Assembly (NCBI GenBank): GCA_028095005.1
Contig: CM051460.1
Coordinates: 76,649,676-76,713,675 of the forward strand
Direction of reading: 5' to 3'
From: Rhynchospora pubera
Lineage: Eukaryota; Streptophyta; Magnoliopsida; Poales; Cyperaceae
Length of the DNA stretch: 64,000 nt
Part shown: piece after piece, positions 11,177-23,350 of the stretch
How positions within the stretch are numbered: the stretch's first letter is position 1
How the letters are laid out: each line of letters begins with the position of its first letter
Notes under the pieces: model-generated
The model's database searches: none
The model's input: the letters and a program-made list of their open reading frames with translations, nothing else
What the model was told of the DNA's origin: nothing
Program-made: the position numbers and the translations under genes

Positions 11177-13400
11177 TTAACCGAGTTTAGACATGCTTGA
11201 TTGAGCAATTGTCTCGGTTGAGCTGTTTGAACATTAAAAAATGGAGGGGATCTAGGGAAAATGCTGTCCAATTTGTTCCAGGATTTTGGAGTTTCAATTC
11301 CCATCTCAATCTGTTAGGAAAGGTAAAATTGAGTTCTCGGAGGGTATTTTTGCATAAAAATCACAACTAGTTTGTCAGTATGGTAGCCTAAACTTCCTTG
11401 CACTTCTGTTCTGAAATCCTTACCTGATAATGTTTCTTTGGTCAAAGAACGTGCATTCTGTCAAGTTCTGTCATAACACTTAGATTTTCTGAACTATGTT
11501 ATTCCAGAATTGTGAAAGTTTATTTAATAGACATGAATGCAGTGAAATTAGATTTGACATATCTTAAGGTCTTCTGTGTTAGTTTGATGGTAATTTCTCC
11601 TCCATGTTATTACTAAACAGGTTTAAATCTGAGTTCTTTGAAATAAGTCGTCAGATTGTATTTGGTGGGAATGGTTAGAATTGAGGGACATCTTTGTAAA
11701 AACATCACAATTCTGTTTCCATGATCTTTCTTTTTATAATACAGTACACTTGTCTGAGTGCTGTGCGTAGGAATTGATCTTTGTAGACTATAATGGTCTT
11801 GGTCCCTGACGTTTACTTAATTTGATGTTTAAAACTCCTTGTAAATAAAATTTTGTAGTCACATAGATTCTATGGGAAGTCACTTTTTGTGACCGTACTG
11901 GCAGGTTATTGAGTAATACAAACATATTATTAACTGGCGGCAAGATGATATAAACCCTCGTATAAATGAATGCAGTAACAGAAAGTTATATACAAGTATT
12001 TCACAATTGAAATGGTTGTGCAGCCTAGAATCTATGTCCTTTTCTTTTACAATTCGTCTGCGTAATCACCTTAACGGTATAATGGTTGTTTATCTGTACA
12101 TTGCTAAACTTTATTGACTTATGATTGCCTCCTGTAAATGTAGCCCAAAAATATATGTTGAAGGAATGTTTCATTTGTGTGCACCGTGCCTCACGTGGTA
12201 TAGCAATAAAGGCTCAAAGTAATATGTCAATTGGGAATGTTAAATAATAAATTTGTTAATTATTAGCACACGGATACATGATACATCCAATAAAATGTGT
12301 AGCCTCAAAACTAGTACTTTGTTGTCCTGCCCAAAAATGAGTAATACGCAAAATCAAGTGAAGCTTTAGAATCGCTCAGACCATCAGAATCAATTCAGAT
12401 AAAATTGGACAAACACGAAATCAGTTAAGCCCAGATATATCACCTATTTCTCTCTACGATGCCGGTACACTCGTCCCTGGTACGACATAGTCCATTCGAA
12501 CCATATAGGTACCAATTTCCAAAACATTCGTACTGGTTCTTGGTTCACCCGCCGTTAAAGATCGGCGCAATCCAAGACGACCTCGTCGTCGCCTGAGCAT
12601 CGCTGCAACGATGCTGCTAAGCTTTTCCCTAGCGACCAAGATGGCCGGCATATAGAACGGATCCAAACCCGTTAACGTACAGACCCGCTAGTAAGACCCG
12701 TCTTCCTCGTTTGAACCTTAGCGCCGAAACCTCTTGATCCTGTGTGGCGAAGCGGTAGCAAAACCCATGTGCACAACCCCTGTTGACTAATGAAAATTCA
12801 AACAAAAGAAAGTAATAAATAAAACAAAGGGCCTCTGGTCCAATAAGTTGTCGAAGCCCAGAAAGAAATAATCAAGGAGAAGTCTATCTGAATCTGACCT
12901 GTCACAGCCACATCAGCCAGTGCTGCTGACGTGGACCAATAGAGAAATTTCAAATATACTGAAAATTTTAGAATCCGTTAAAAATAGTAAAAAACTCAGA
13001 AAAATACAAATAAAGTGTCCATAAAATCCTAAAGATCAAAACAAACTAAATTCACTGATACTTTGATGTAAAAATATATCAAAGTAATGACCTTTTGTAT
13101 TTTTGAGTTATTTTCACTTTAAAAATGAAGTTTATAGAATTTTAGAAAATTAGCAAACTCATTTATAAAATTCTAAATATGAAATTAAGTATTTTTAAAA
13201 TAAAAATCCCAAATATGATATCTTCAAAATCAAGTATTTACAAATATGAATATCAAATATTTTCGAAACAAGTATTTTCAAGTCAAAAAGGAATTTTCAA
13301 AAATTAAAAGTGCAAAAGGCCAAGGTGAATAAAATCACCAAATATCCCAAGTGAAACATCAAAATTAAAAGTCCAAAACACAAAACCCAAAGTCAAGACC
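11177..13400. other. Gene-free stretch
   Basis: AT-rich, with a GC-richer island at 12440-12780. The island has a 70-codon arginine-rich frame on the minus strand (12454-12666) with no recognisable domain. From 12950 to 13400 it is A-rich low-complexity sequence. No gene is supported. Confidence 0.4.
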
Positions 13401-13518
13401 AAAACCTCTCCGTTTGAGGAAAAGTCCCTCCCTAGGGTTGAGATCAATCTTAGATGACTTAGAAATTGAAATTCTCACGGGCCCCCTTCGTCCAAAGAAT
13501 TCCATTTTGCTCTCACAA

Positions 13519-14330
13519 GAAGACCGACTAAGATGGTCTCTAGGGTCGTTAAAGAACCAACTCTCACAAGAAGACCCCCCAAGAGGTCCCGAGGGTTGTA
13601 AAAGAACCAACTTTCGCTCAAATACGCCAAATGCCCCGAATGTTATAAAATTCCCCTTTGTTCTCACAATAAGACCGACTAAGATGGTCCCGAGAACCGA
13701 CTCTAATTAAGAAGACCGACTAAGATGGTCCCTAGGGTCGTTAAAGAACCAACTCTCACAAGAAGACCGCCCAAGAGGTCCCGAGGGTTGTAAAAGAACC
13801 AACTTTCGCTCAAAGGCGCCAAATGCCCCGAAAGTTGTAAAATTTTCTTTCTGTTCTCACAAGAAAACCGACTAAGATGGTCTCGAGAACCGACTCTTAT
13901 AAAGAAGACCGACTAAGATGGTCTCTAGGGTCGTTAAAGAACCAACTCTCACAAGAAGACCGCCCAAGAGGTCCCGAGGGTTGTAAAATAACTAACTTTC
14001 GCTCAAAGGCGCTAAATGCCTCGAAAGTTGTAAAATTTTCTTTCTGTTCTCACAAGAAAACCGACTAAGATGGTCCCGAGAACCGACTCTTATAAAGAAG
14101 ACCGACTAAGATGGTCCCTATGGTCGTTAAAGAACCAACTCTTACAAGAAGACCGCCCAAGAGGTCCCGAGGGTTGTAAAAGAACCAACTTTCGCTCAAA
14201 AGCGCCAAATCCCCGAAGGTTGTAAAACTCCTCTTGTTCTCACAAGAAGCCGCCAAATGCCCCAAGGGTTGTAAAAGAACTAACTTTCACAAGTGGCACC
14301 AAATGCCCCGAAGGTTGTAAAACTCCTTCC
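13519..14330. repeat. 193-bp tandem repeat, about four units
   Basis: The phrase GAAGACCGACTAAGATGGTC begins at 13519, 13711, 13904 and 14097, that is spacings of 192, 193 and 193. Each unit also carries a sub-repeat with CCCGAGGGTTGTAAAAGAAC and CGCCAAATGCCCCGAA. The fourth unit is rearranged and trails off by about 14330. Open frames on both strands here follow the repeat and have no domain. It is GC-richer than its flanks and may be a satellite-like array inside an unclassified transposon. Confidence 0.85.
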
Positions 14331-15780
14331 ACTCTCATAAGAAGGCCAATCATAGCCCCGAGAGCTTATCAAACGACTCCAAAATAGCTTTAGGACAATT
14401 TAGAAACGACTCCAAGTGAAGATTCGTTCCTTTCAAACGAAAACCTCTTCTAAACCAGAAATCACGTTCATTTCCATTTCCTTTTTCAGTATAAGTCCAA
14501 ACTAAAAGTCTTTTAGTAGTTTAGCGATCCTTAATTGGGTTCCGTCAACTAGGTTTGGTACCATCAATTAAGTCTTCCTTAAGCCGAATAAAAGTACTTT
14601 ATAAGTCTCTTTTCTTAGCTCATTACGTCAATACCCTTCACGTCCATTAATCAGAGGTTCTCGTAGGCAACTACGGGGTAATTAACAATAGGGCTTGCGC
14701 CTATTGGAAAGAAAGGACCCGCTAAATCAAGAAACTTCTTTAAGAAGCGACTTTTTTTAGGATTCTCCTGTTTTGAGAGATGCCCGCTAAGAGATCGAAC
14801 CTTAAGGGAGGTGAATCTAAGGTTATATTTCCATTGTTCTTCGAAAAAAAATTTCGAGAAAAATAATGACGAAAAAGCCGCGACACACATTTAGTTTTCA
14901 GTTTCGTCTAATTCATTCTTCAATGTTATTTTGTGATGATCTTTTCTTTGCCACAAAGAACTCAAGAAAGGTGTTGGAACGTTCAGCACATCACCTAACA
15001 TTTTGTTGTTGTTGATTTCCTTCTTAGCCTAAGCCAAACATATTCAGAAAAGGTTATAAGAATATGTTTTGAGAAAAATTGAATTTGGCACAATCTAGAC
15101 ATATAGACGTACAATTAGTGCTGATGATTTTCTAATCAGTCGATGGTCAATCTTAGAAGTGATGGCATGGACAAATATAATAAAATTTGCTTCTTATTTG
15201 ATTTGAGTAATGAAAGTATGAGTCTGCCTTCGTGCGATAATAAAATCCAACAGAAACAACAGAAAAGAAAAAAATTGATCGCGCAACTCGCGAGATTTGC
15301 ACTAGTATATATAAGAATACACAACTAATATAAGTGAAATCGACAAATCTCTGTGTTCTCAAGAAATCTTCAACATCTATATATAATAGGTTAACCACTT
15401 TGCATACATACCTTGCTCGGTTCGCAGTATATGACACTTTGCTCAGCACAGTTCAGTTCAGAGTATATGGTAGCCAGGCACAACATTTTCTTTTTCTTTT
15501 TGTGGGAAGGGTGGTGATGGCACTCCTAAAAAAAATTATTAAAGAAGCACAAAAAAAAATGACTAATATTCCAATTTTCAAGCAACTCTGCATGCATCGG
15601 ACATGATTACGGAATGTATTGATTGAGTTTTCAAGCCACATCATGTACCAGGTCGTGCATTTTGCTTTTCGCAACTGCAGAATCATAATGTCGACCTACT
15701 TTTTGGAGAAAAAAAAAAACTTGTACTAGTTTTCGAAGTATTTTTTTTTAAGGTCAGGTGGCAAACAACCACCCGATTTT
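14331..15780. other. Unclassified repeat-like and AT-rich sequence
   Basis: 14400-15000 keeps the GC-richer character of the tandem array and may belong to the same element. 15000-15780 is AT-rich with short overlapping frames on both strands. No termini or gene were found. Confidence 0.35.
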
Positions 15781-15782
15781 TT

Positions 15783-16930
15783 TTAAGGGCAGCCCTCGTT
15801 CGACGGCCAGTTTCTGATGCTTAGATTTTCTTGAGTGAGCAACCTGTCTAAGAGCAGGAGCCAAAGAAAAATTTTGACCCGTGGCGGCGCATTCAATTTC
15901 CAAAGCTTGGAGTGGTACACCGACCTTAACCCCCTGATCAGCCAGGACAGAGTAGGCACTAGACATGGTATAACAGCCATAAGGGGTCTAGCGCCAAGTT
16001 AAAGTTTGGTTGGTCGGGTTGTTGGCTAGCGAGGTTAAGAAGAAGTCATTGAAAACCAAAATAGTCTTCAGGCCCTGCGACACAAGGCGATTTGTCGCTA
16101 AAGTAGGAGCGTCTAAAGAACCATAAAGATTTAGGACAGTGGAGGACCAAGTGGAGTTAAGTTATGTAGCAAGCTTTCATAGCCATCTAAGCAAGAGAGT
16201 TTGGTTTTGTAGCGATAAGTCGATGATGCTTAGCCCCCCCCCCCCCCCCCGATCGCTTCGGAATGCAACACTTCTTCCAATTGACCTTGAAATGGCCTCC
16301 AAGGCATTTATCAGAACTTTTCTAGAAAAATCTCCTTCGAATACCATCAAGGTGGTTAATAAGCCAGTTCAGGAGGAGGAAAACCTGCATGTAGTGTAGC
16401 GGCAAGGCTGACAGTACTGATTTAACAAGAGTTAAGCGGCCCGCAGGTGAAAGGAACTTGGCTTTCCAACCCTCTAACTTCCTTTGAAACGTGTCAATCA
16501 AAGGCTTGAAATGAACCTTCTTTTGCTTTCGGATTGTAAGCGGAAGACCAAGATAGGTAACAGGCATAACTTTGGGCATGCAATTCAAAATAACAGAGCA
16601 CTCTGGTAAGGCTGAGTCAGGTATGGCAACTAGAACGAAGAGACTTTTCATCATTGATGTGAAGGCCAGTAAGCTTGGCGAAATTGGAAAGGATCTCTCT
16701 CACGATGACCAAGTTTCTCGGAAACGCCTCAAGGAGAATAATAGTATCGTCCGTATATTGCAGCGCTCGAGGGGGGGGGGGGATTATTATTGGCCCCGAG
16801 GTTAAGGTCGAAGAGTTTTGCATGAAGGATTGCACGGCATCCACAACCAAAATGAAAAAGTAAAGTTTTGGAAGTATTCATTTCCTGATCGATATTCCCC
16901 CCCCCCCCCTGTAAAGGGAACCAAGCCATT
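15783..16930 (-). pseudogene. LINE (non-LTR retrotransposon) reverse transcriptase fragment
   Basis: Reading on the minus strand, the order is a reverse transcriptase active-site equivalent (LQYTDDTIILL at about 16730-16762, where families usually have YADD), the GLHIN segment, then YLGLPLTIR and LSPAGRLTLVKSVL (16322-16654). Last is a zf-RVT-type tail with PPRVKIFLWLL (15783-15980). These are the usual marks of plant L1-type LINE ORF2, which reverse-transcribes the element's own RNA at a target nick. The frames are broken by shifts, the 5' endonuclease part is missing, and the tail ends just after the first zinc-ligand cysteine. Three long G/C homopolymers interrupt it. Confidence 0.85.
16234..16250. 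repeat. C17 homopolymer
   Basis: Seventeen consecutive C inside the LINE fragment. Twelve G at 16771-16782 and thirteen C at 16897-16909 occur in the same relic. Such runs are rare in the AT-rich surroundings. Confidence 0.9.
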
Positions 16931-18529
16931 AGCCATCCATCAATAAGTCCTTCTTTGCATAAAAACGATCATCTTGAAATCAGCTTGATATTTTCAAAAA
17001 AGCATAATATTTTAAGAGCTAATATTATTGTTAATTTCAAAAATTTAAATATTTTTAAATTCATATGTGTTCATAAAGTTGTTGGTCAAAATGCATAAGT
17101 ATGGAAAAAATATTGGAAACAAATTCTTGTTAAATATTGAAATCAACATGATATATGGAAAAAATATATATTGCATAAAAAAATTAACTTATTATCCAGT
17201 AGAACAAAATTCATGCTCCAAGTATTTTCCATCTTCCAATCAAGTGCAAGACAAATTTTTAGTGATCCGTGCACATATCACATTTGGATTTTTATTTGAT
17301 AGTGATGTAATAGTTATTATGTTTGTCATTTTGTAAATGTGAAAAGGTTAATGAAAACTCGAAACATGGAGTGCTATTTATAGATAAAATATTAGTACTC
17401 TTTGATGGAGGAGACATCCACTCGATTGCATTCTTTGACGAGACATCTTTTAAATTGCACCATTTAAGACATTTTCTTGATATCCACTTTTTCATTTGCA
17501 TGAGACCATCCACGCATATTATATATGTAAGATTATGGATAATGGTCGGCTAATTAATATGGACGGTGCAATAATATGTATCGTCTCCATTTTATAGACA
17601 TTTTGTTGGCTACATCCATATGTTAATTAATGAACATGGATCATACATCTTAATTAAAAACTATTTCTTTAAAAAAGTAAAAAATATATATATAAAATCT
17701 AATTGGTCTTACCATAGACCATGCACATATCTTAAAACAAAACTAATTTTAATAATTTCACACATGGTATTTAACTAAACCTGGTATTAATTAATGTCAT
17801 ACAACATTACATATTTTACATAATTCAAATATCCAAAGTCCAAACTATTGGAGAACACGTCCATCCATCATAAACACAATAATACATGGCCCAGATTTAA
17901 AGCATCCAACGGCCAAAATTTTTTTCTAGAACCGTTTTTACACGCTACTCAAGTCCCCTCCATTTATAAATTGCCAACTTTAATATATGTTTAATTATAA
18001 CTAATAATAAATAAATTTACATTGTTTAAAAAATAAACTTATAAACTTAAATATAAGAGAAACAAATTGAGAGCTAAAACCTCAACCTAAAACCCTTTTC
18101 TCGTCTCCTATTCCTATATCAATATGCGATTGTATCGAAAGAGGGAAAAACAAAAGCTCTAGAGAAACAATATTACAGTAGTCTCGATGAACACAATCAC
18201 TAATGGAGATGCGCTATCGAGTGGGCCCTACAGGTTGCGGCGCAGCGACAACGCTCCTTCGCCATAGATTCCAATCTCAACCGCCTTAAATCAATTTGTA
18301 AGACAAATCATATATAGCCTTACATCTCTCTAGTTTTTATTACCTCATTTTTATATTTGTTACTACTATATTTATTGCAAGTTGTGCTTGGTGTGTTCCA
18401 ATTATAACTGATACCGAACTTAGAGAAAATTATATTTCTATTAATAGAATTCCACTCTATTAATTGATAGTTCCTTCTTTAGTATTAACGATAATATAAT
18501 CCATTCGAAGGTGAACTAATTGAAAAACA
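16931..18529. other. AT-rich stretch with the probable upstream region of the F-box gene
   Basis: 16980-17900 is AT-rich with nothing recognisable. A TATA-like CATTTATAAATTGCC lies at about 17961-17975. 18060-18300 is GC-richer and ends at AATTTGTAAGAC, which could be a 5' UTR exon with a donor site before the first coding exon at 18530. Its ATGs open only short frames. Confidence 0.4.
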
Positions 18530-21500
18530 ATGGCAGAGGTTTCAACCGAAAACTTGATCAACCATGATGGACAAGTGAGCTTTGTTATGCTTAGCGCCTT
18601 CAATTCTCAGGTTAGTTTTGACTTGTGAAGAACTCAACTCTTCTGTGGGGGATTTCTTGGTTTTGTCCATTCGTAACCTTATTTGAAAGGATTGCTAAAT
18701 AGAAACTTATAAGGATCTTGAAAACTGGAAAAGTATTGAGCCATAATAGTAAACACAAGATATGTTGATGTCAAATTGCTTAAATTATTGTTTCTTTGTT
18801 TGATGTTATGATTGATGTTTTGACATTTTCAATCCAGCGCATAAATGCACCGTTAAAACTAACAAGGATGTCTGAAAATCGGGCTCTACCTGTGTCAGGA
18901 TTAGGGTTGAGAGTGGACCGATTTGTTGACCTGGTTCCACAGGATGTGATTGGCGGCATTAGCCATTCGTCAGAAGTGATTCAGGTCTGCCGGAGGAGGT
19001 TCATTTTAGACTCAGGCAACAACAGGGATCATAATCCAAGAATCTTTGAGGTATAATTAAATCAAAACTATTCACAGAGTGCGAAAAGGTCACAAAATAG
19101 GAAGAATTAAAAAAAAAAAGAAAGCAAGTCTGTGCTATATTTAGAAACAATATTTTGCTTTTGCAAATTTAAGGTTGTGCTATATCGAGGAAGTTGACAA
19201 AGTTAAGACTTAGAATTTAGAAATGTTCAATATTTGTCATATTGTAGAATTTAGTCGGGAAGGATTTAAAGAAAAACAAAAGAAAACAAATTCTCCTGAT
19301 TGAGAATTTACCACTCATTTAATGTTTTTATGATGAGTAGAAACTGATGGCCTAAGGAAACTTTCAGGAAAAAGAAAGTCATAACTTATGGCACGGTAAC
19401 GGAACGGTAAAAGAAAGTCAGGAAAAAGAAAGTCATAACTGATTGAGAATTTGTCCATTTCGTTTCGTTAACGGAACGGTAAACGGAACACCCCATTCCG
19501 TGTCCGTTTACCACGTTAATCAGGCCTAGTCATAAGCAGATCCTTAGGCACACATGGCACACAAGCTATTTTATTGGTTTCATTTAATAAGTAGAAAGAC
19601 CTTAAAGAAACTGTGTCTCGTACATGATATTTTATTGTTCTTACTGACGAGTGATAATGATGTCTGCCTTTTTCTTAATTATTTTGCAATTAGTTGATCC
19701 AGTCATGCTACTTCTATATTAACTGTAGTGAAAAGGCTATGCTATTATCCCAATTATGACTTGTGGCATAAATGATCTAACAGTAGCATTTACTCTATTA
19801 TAGGACCTGCTTCGGGAACATTCAACAAATAAACAATTTTCCAAATCCATTAAAAGAGCAAATGTACATTTGGCAGACTATGCAATTGAAAACATTATCA
19901 ACCACTGGGTTCATGCAGCAAATCAATGGGCAAACTTGGAATGTATTGACAACGCCTTGTTTTCTCAGGTAAGTATGAACTGTGAAAGCATTTATTTTTA
20001 TTTTTTTCTTGAGATAAAATTGAGGGTCCAGTCTTTCAACTTTCAATATCCACAAGGGATCTCTCAGCATTGTATTGCACCTGCGACCTCTACTACATGA
20101 GAATTACCCTTAGCCTAGATCAAAGGTTGGTTCTCATGAACTATGAAAAGATTTGATAAAAAATATTTTGATCTTTCCGGATGCTGAGCTTACTATTTTT
20201 GTTAAAATGAATAGTGTATAGGCTCTTTGTGTACTACCTGTACAGTTTGCGCTAGATAGAATTGAAAAACTATGAATACAAGGCACATCAAGCAAAAATA
20301 ATATAAACTTAACAAATGAGATGTCCGAAGTCAAACAAGATTCAGGTCCATATGCATCGAGTCAATGAGCACCAAAGGTTTAAATAGCGGATAGCGGACT
20401 CGTAGCGGACGTGCTAATATCATAGCGGATAGCGGATAGCGGGTATTTAGCGGCCGCTATCGGACCATAGCGGATTTGCACACACAAGTGTATTTTGAAG
20501 GTCTAGTTTAGTCTAAAATAAAAAATAAAATAATTTCAAGCAACTAATTAACACTAATTAAAATTATATTTATTTTCTATGCATATTTGACCATTAAATT
20601 TTAAGAATTTGAAAATATTCAAAACATAAAAATTGTGGCCAATTTTGTAAACTTTCCATAGAACTTTGAATCATGTCAATCGGAGTTCGTATGCGAAAGT
20701 TATGTCCAAAATACTACTGCTATATCAGCAAATTATAAACTGCACCGCTATTTCCGCTATTATACCGCTATATTACCCGCTATTTTCCGCTATTTCACCG
20801 CTATACCCCGCTATTTCCCGCTATAGGTCGCGCTATCGGACAGGCCGCTAAATCTGTAGCGTTGTAGCGGTGTACCAAATAGCACCGCTATAGCGCCGCT
20901 ATTGCGGCCGCTACGGCCGCTATTTAAACCTATGATGAGCACTAAAGACCACATGTACTGCTACACATAAGTCCTTTGTCTAAGGATTTATATGCCTGTA
21001 GCAGCCTCACAAAGTCTGTACCAGTACCACTTGCAGCCACTGTCAAGTTATCTTTAAAAAAAAAGTTTGTACCGAAGTGATACCTGCTAAATCAGTGCAA
21101 ATCCTTAGATTTTCAATTCTGAAGACTATCTTGTTTTTTTAATAAATTAACATACTTGTCTTGTATGTTATGACAACAACAACTAAGCCTTTTGTCTTGT
21201 ATGTTACCATGCACTCTTAAAGCTGCAAGCCTGCAACCATGTTGTTGAAACGGTCCATTCTTTGACTGGTTTTGATATTTCACCTCAGATCCATCAAGTA
21301 AAGATATCATATGTCACTGTTATTCTAATTAACTTCTTAGCATATATTCAATTGAAATGTCTTTGCTTGCCCAATATAGAAAATCTGGACTCCCTGGCAT
21401 AAACTTCCAGATGACATAGTTGGAGAAGTCGTTAAAAGAATATGTTCGCCAAGAGATATTCTGAATTTTTCTGCTTCCTGCAAATCGTGGCGCTCTATTG

Positions 21501-22446
21501 CCCAAGAGATCATCTCTTTTTGCCCTTACAAACTCCCCATCACTCATATCTTGCCTAAGAAAAATCCTCTTCCTATGATCCTACAAACCTTCAATGAAAC
21601 CACCAAGTCACGTTACTTATACAGCACTATCGACCAAAAGGCATATCCGCATATGATATGCCCCATCTTGGGTTGGAACTCGGTAAAGTGTGGATACCTG
21701 TAAGGGAAGGCTGGTTCATAACAACTGATTTTAAACTAACAAAAGAAAGCAAAATTAACCTACTGAGTCCACTCAGTAACTTGCATCTAGCATTGCCGTC
21801 CTGCTCTTCTTTTCTATTTGATCCAAGTGACAGGGATGTTTTTGTGTATTTGAACCGTGTTATTGTTGTATCTCCTAACTCAACATTTTATCCCAACAGC
21901 TCTTTAGTTTTTGCTTTAGTGGGATATGTAGGAGTATTACACTCTTGTAGGATTGGAGACGACAAATGGAAATATGATCCCATTTTATCCTATTTTGAAG
22001 ATGTGACAATGTACAAAGGATTATTATGTGCGGTTACATGCACTGGCTCCCTTTATGGCATTAAAATATATCCTGATATGACAGTGACGTTTATTGTTAA
22101 TGCTGAAATCCAAGCCTCAAAGCATTACATTGTGGAATCATTATCAGGAGAACTACTGCTGATTACTATACTAAAAAGATCTTTTAATGATAGAACTATT
22201 GGCTTCCAGGTTTATCAGTTACTAGAGGCTCAAGGTAAATCAACTGAAAGAACCTGGCAAGAGATAGAAAGTCTCCATGGCAACATAGGAGTCTATTTTA
22301 CCCATGATTTTGGAATACATGGAATGCGCAGTCCTGGCAACATAGGAGTCTATCACATGGAAGATAAAAGGATAGAATACTTTTCAGATGCTGTTAGTAA
22401 TGCACCTTATGGATCGACAGCAATTTGGTTTTCACCAAGTTGGTAG
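18530..22446 (+). CDS. F-box/DUF295 (KIB1-like) gene, four exons, one frameshift
   Basis: Four coding exons fit: 18530-18610, 18838-19050, 19804-19968 and 21380-22446. The three introns have GT-AG borders (CAG/GTTAG, GAG/GTATA, CAG/GTAAG) and all are phase 0. Exon 4 starts with an F-box (KLPDDIVGEVVKR, then ILNFSASCKSWRSIAQ), followed by a DUF295-type beta-propeller region (GWFITTD, INLLSPLSN, LPSCSSFLF). F-box proteins bring substrates to SCF ubiquitin ligases through SKP1; DUF295 members are plant-specific and mostly uncharacterised. Exons 1-3 (153 residues) match no domain I recognise. In exon 4 the F-box frame hits a stop at 21701, while the DUF295 part is in another frame that is open from about 21658, so one base shift lies near 21640-21690. 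Either this is a young pseudogene or the assembly has an error there. A hAT MITE occupies intron 3 and a degraded hAT piece lies in intron 2. Confidence 0.7.
19380..19528. mobile_element. Degraded hAT-type MITE in intron 2 of the F-box gene
   Basis: The right end CAGGCCTA at 19521-19528 is the inverted form of the TAGGCCTG start of the intact MITE at 61289. The inside repeats ACGGAACGG and CCGTTTACC, as that element does. GTCATAAG follows at 19529, and a GTCATAAC at about 19378-19385 may be the diverged 8-bp partner. A 22-base piece, CAGGAAAAAGAAAGTCATAACT minus its ends, is duplicated at about 19365 and 19419. Confidence 0.5.
20373..20934. mobile_element. hAT-type MITE built of TAGCGG repeats, in intron 3 of the F-box gene
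   Basis: The termini CAAAGGTTTAAATAGCGG and CCGCTATTTAAACCTATG form 18-bp inverted repeats with one mismatch. ATGAGCAC flanks both sides (20365-20372 and 20935-20942), the 8-bp duplication expected of hAT transposases. Inside, about two dozen TAGCGG/CCGCTA words occur, mostly TAGCGG on the left and CCGCTA on the right, so the element can fold back. It has no open frame of note and must be mobilised in trans. Confidence 0.9.
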
Positions 22447-23134
22447 CGAAAAGAGAAATTTGGTTTTCAACTGTATTCTAGCATTTGAACATGCATACTA
22501 ATTATTGGCCTATTTATTGTTGGCACGTCTTTGTAAAATATCATTGTAAGTCAGTTCCTTATAAATTTATCAACCTAATACATTAGACAACTGTCATCTG
22601 AAATTTATGTTGAATGAATTTAAGAAAGGGACGGAAAATGAATGAGCAGATATTCAGTAATAAAAGAAAGAATTTAAGAATGTATGTAGAATGAATTTAA
22701 GAATACATTTTGACAGCCGCTGTCAACAGGGTAAGTACACATACTGTTGATGCAGATGAGTTTTACGGACCAGAAGTTCAGAAAAATTAATTGCTGTTTT
22801 ATATTTTTAAAAGTTACATGATTGCCGCTAAGTATTACAATGTACCTGAACCAGCATCCTGGATATGTCCACATAATACAATGTAACTCAAGTGGTACCG
22901 TACTGTATGGTGAATATATATGTTCCTTACCAGTATGCAGGAAACAGCAGTATTATTTATATTTCCACTGCAAATAAGCATCATTTCTGCTTTTATTGAA
23001 AGGAGATAAGCAAAGCGACTCCATCCGATACAAGACTTTGAGTCTGTGCTTGTGGGAATTCGTTGGGAAACAAAATTTAAGACGAACTGCTCCAGCTCCA
23101 AGCAATTCGGGTAATGCTATAAAATAAAGTGACA
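22447..23134. other. 3' flank of the F-box gene
   Basis: This stretch probably contains the 3' UTR in its first few hundred bases. Short minus-strand frames at 22835-23135 overlap each other and lack domains. No further gene is supported. Confidence 0.4.
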
Positions 23135-23332
23135 TAGTTTCTATTTCTCTTAAGGAGTATTTCCATGAGTTTGCCTTGGTATCGTGTTCATTCTGTCGTA
23201 TTGCACGATCCCGGTCGATTGTTTTCTGTTCATATAATGCACACAGATCTAGTTGCTGATTGGGCCAGTTCGATGGCTTTCTTTATACGAATTAGCGGTT
23301 TTTGATCCCTCTGACCCCGTTTTAGATTATGA
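23135..23332 (+). pseudogene. psbB: Plastid psbB 5' fragment inserted in nuclear DNA
   Basis: The stretch from ATG at 23165 reads as the start of the photosystem II CP47 protein (LPWYRVHSVVL, DPGRL, VHIMHT). It is preceded by the AAGGAG-type leader typical of the plastid gene. A shift after about 40 codons breaks the frame before a segment reading FDPSDPV, and the match ends near 23325. CP47 binds antenna chlorophyll in photosystem II, but only about a tenth of the gene is present, so it is a nonfunctional organelle insert. The substitutions suggest it is not very recent. It may have come through the mitochondrial genome, which often carries plastid pieces. Confidence 0.85.
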
Positions 23333-23350
23333 TGATATCTCTTATATTAA

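Noticed and set aside
12454..12666. 70-codon arginine-rich frame
   Set aside because: Isolated, no domain, no promoter or splice sites to extend it.
13365..14265. Frames of 60-100 codons on both strands over the tandem repeat
   Set aside because: They repeat with the 193-bp unit and carry no domain.
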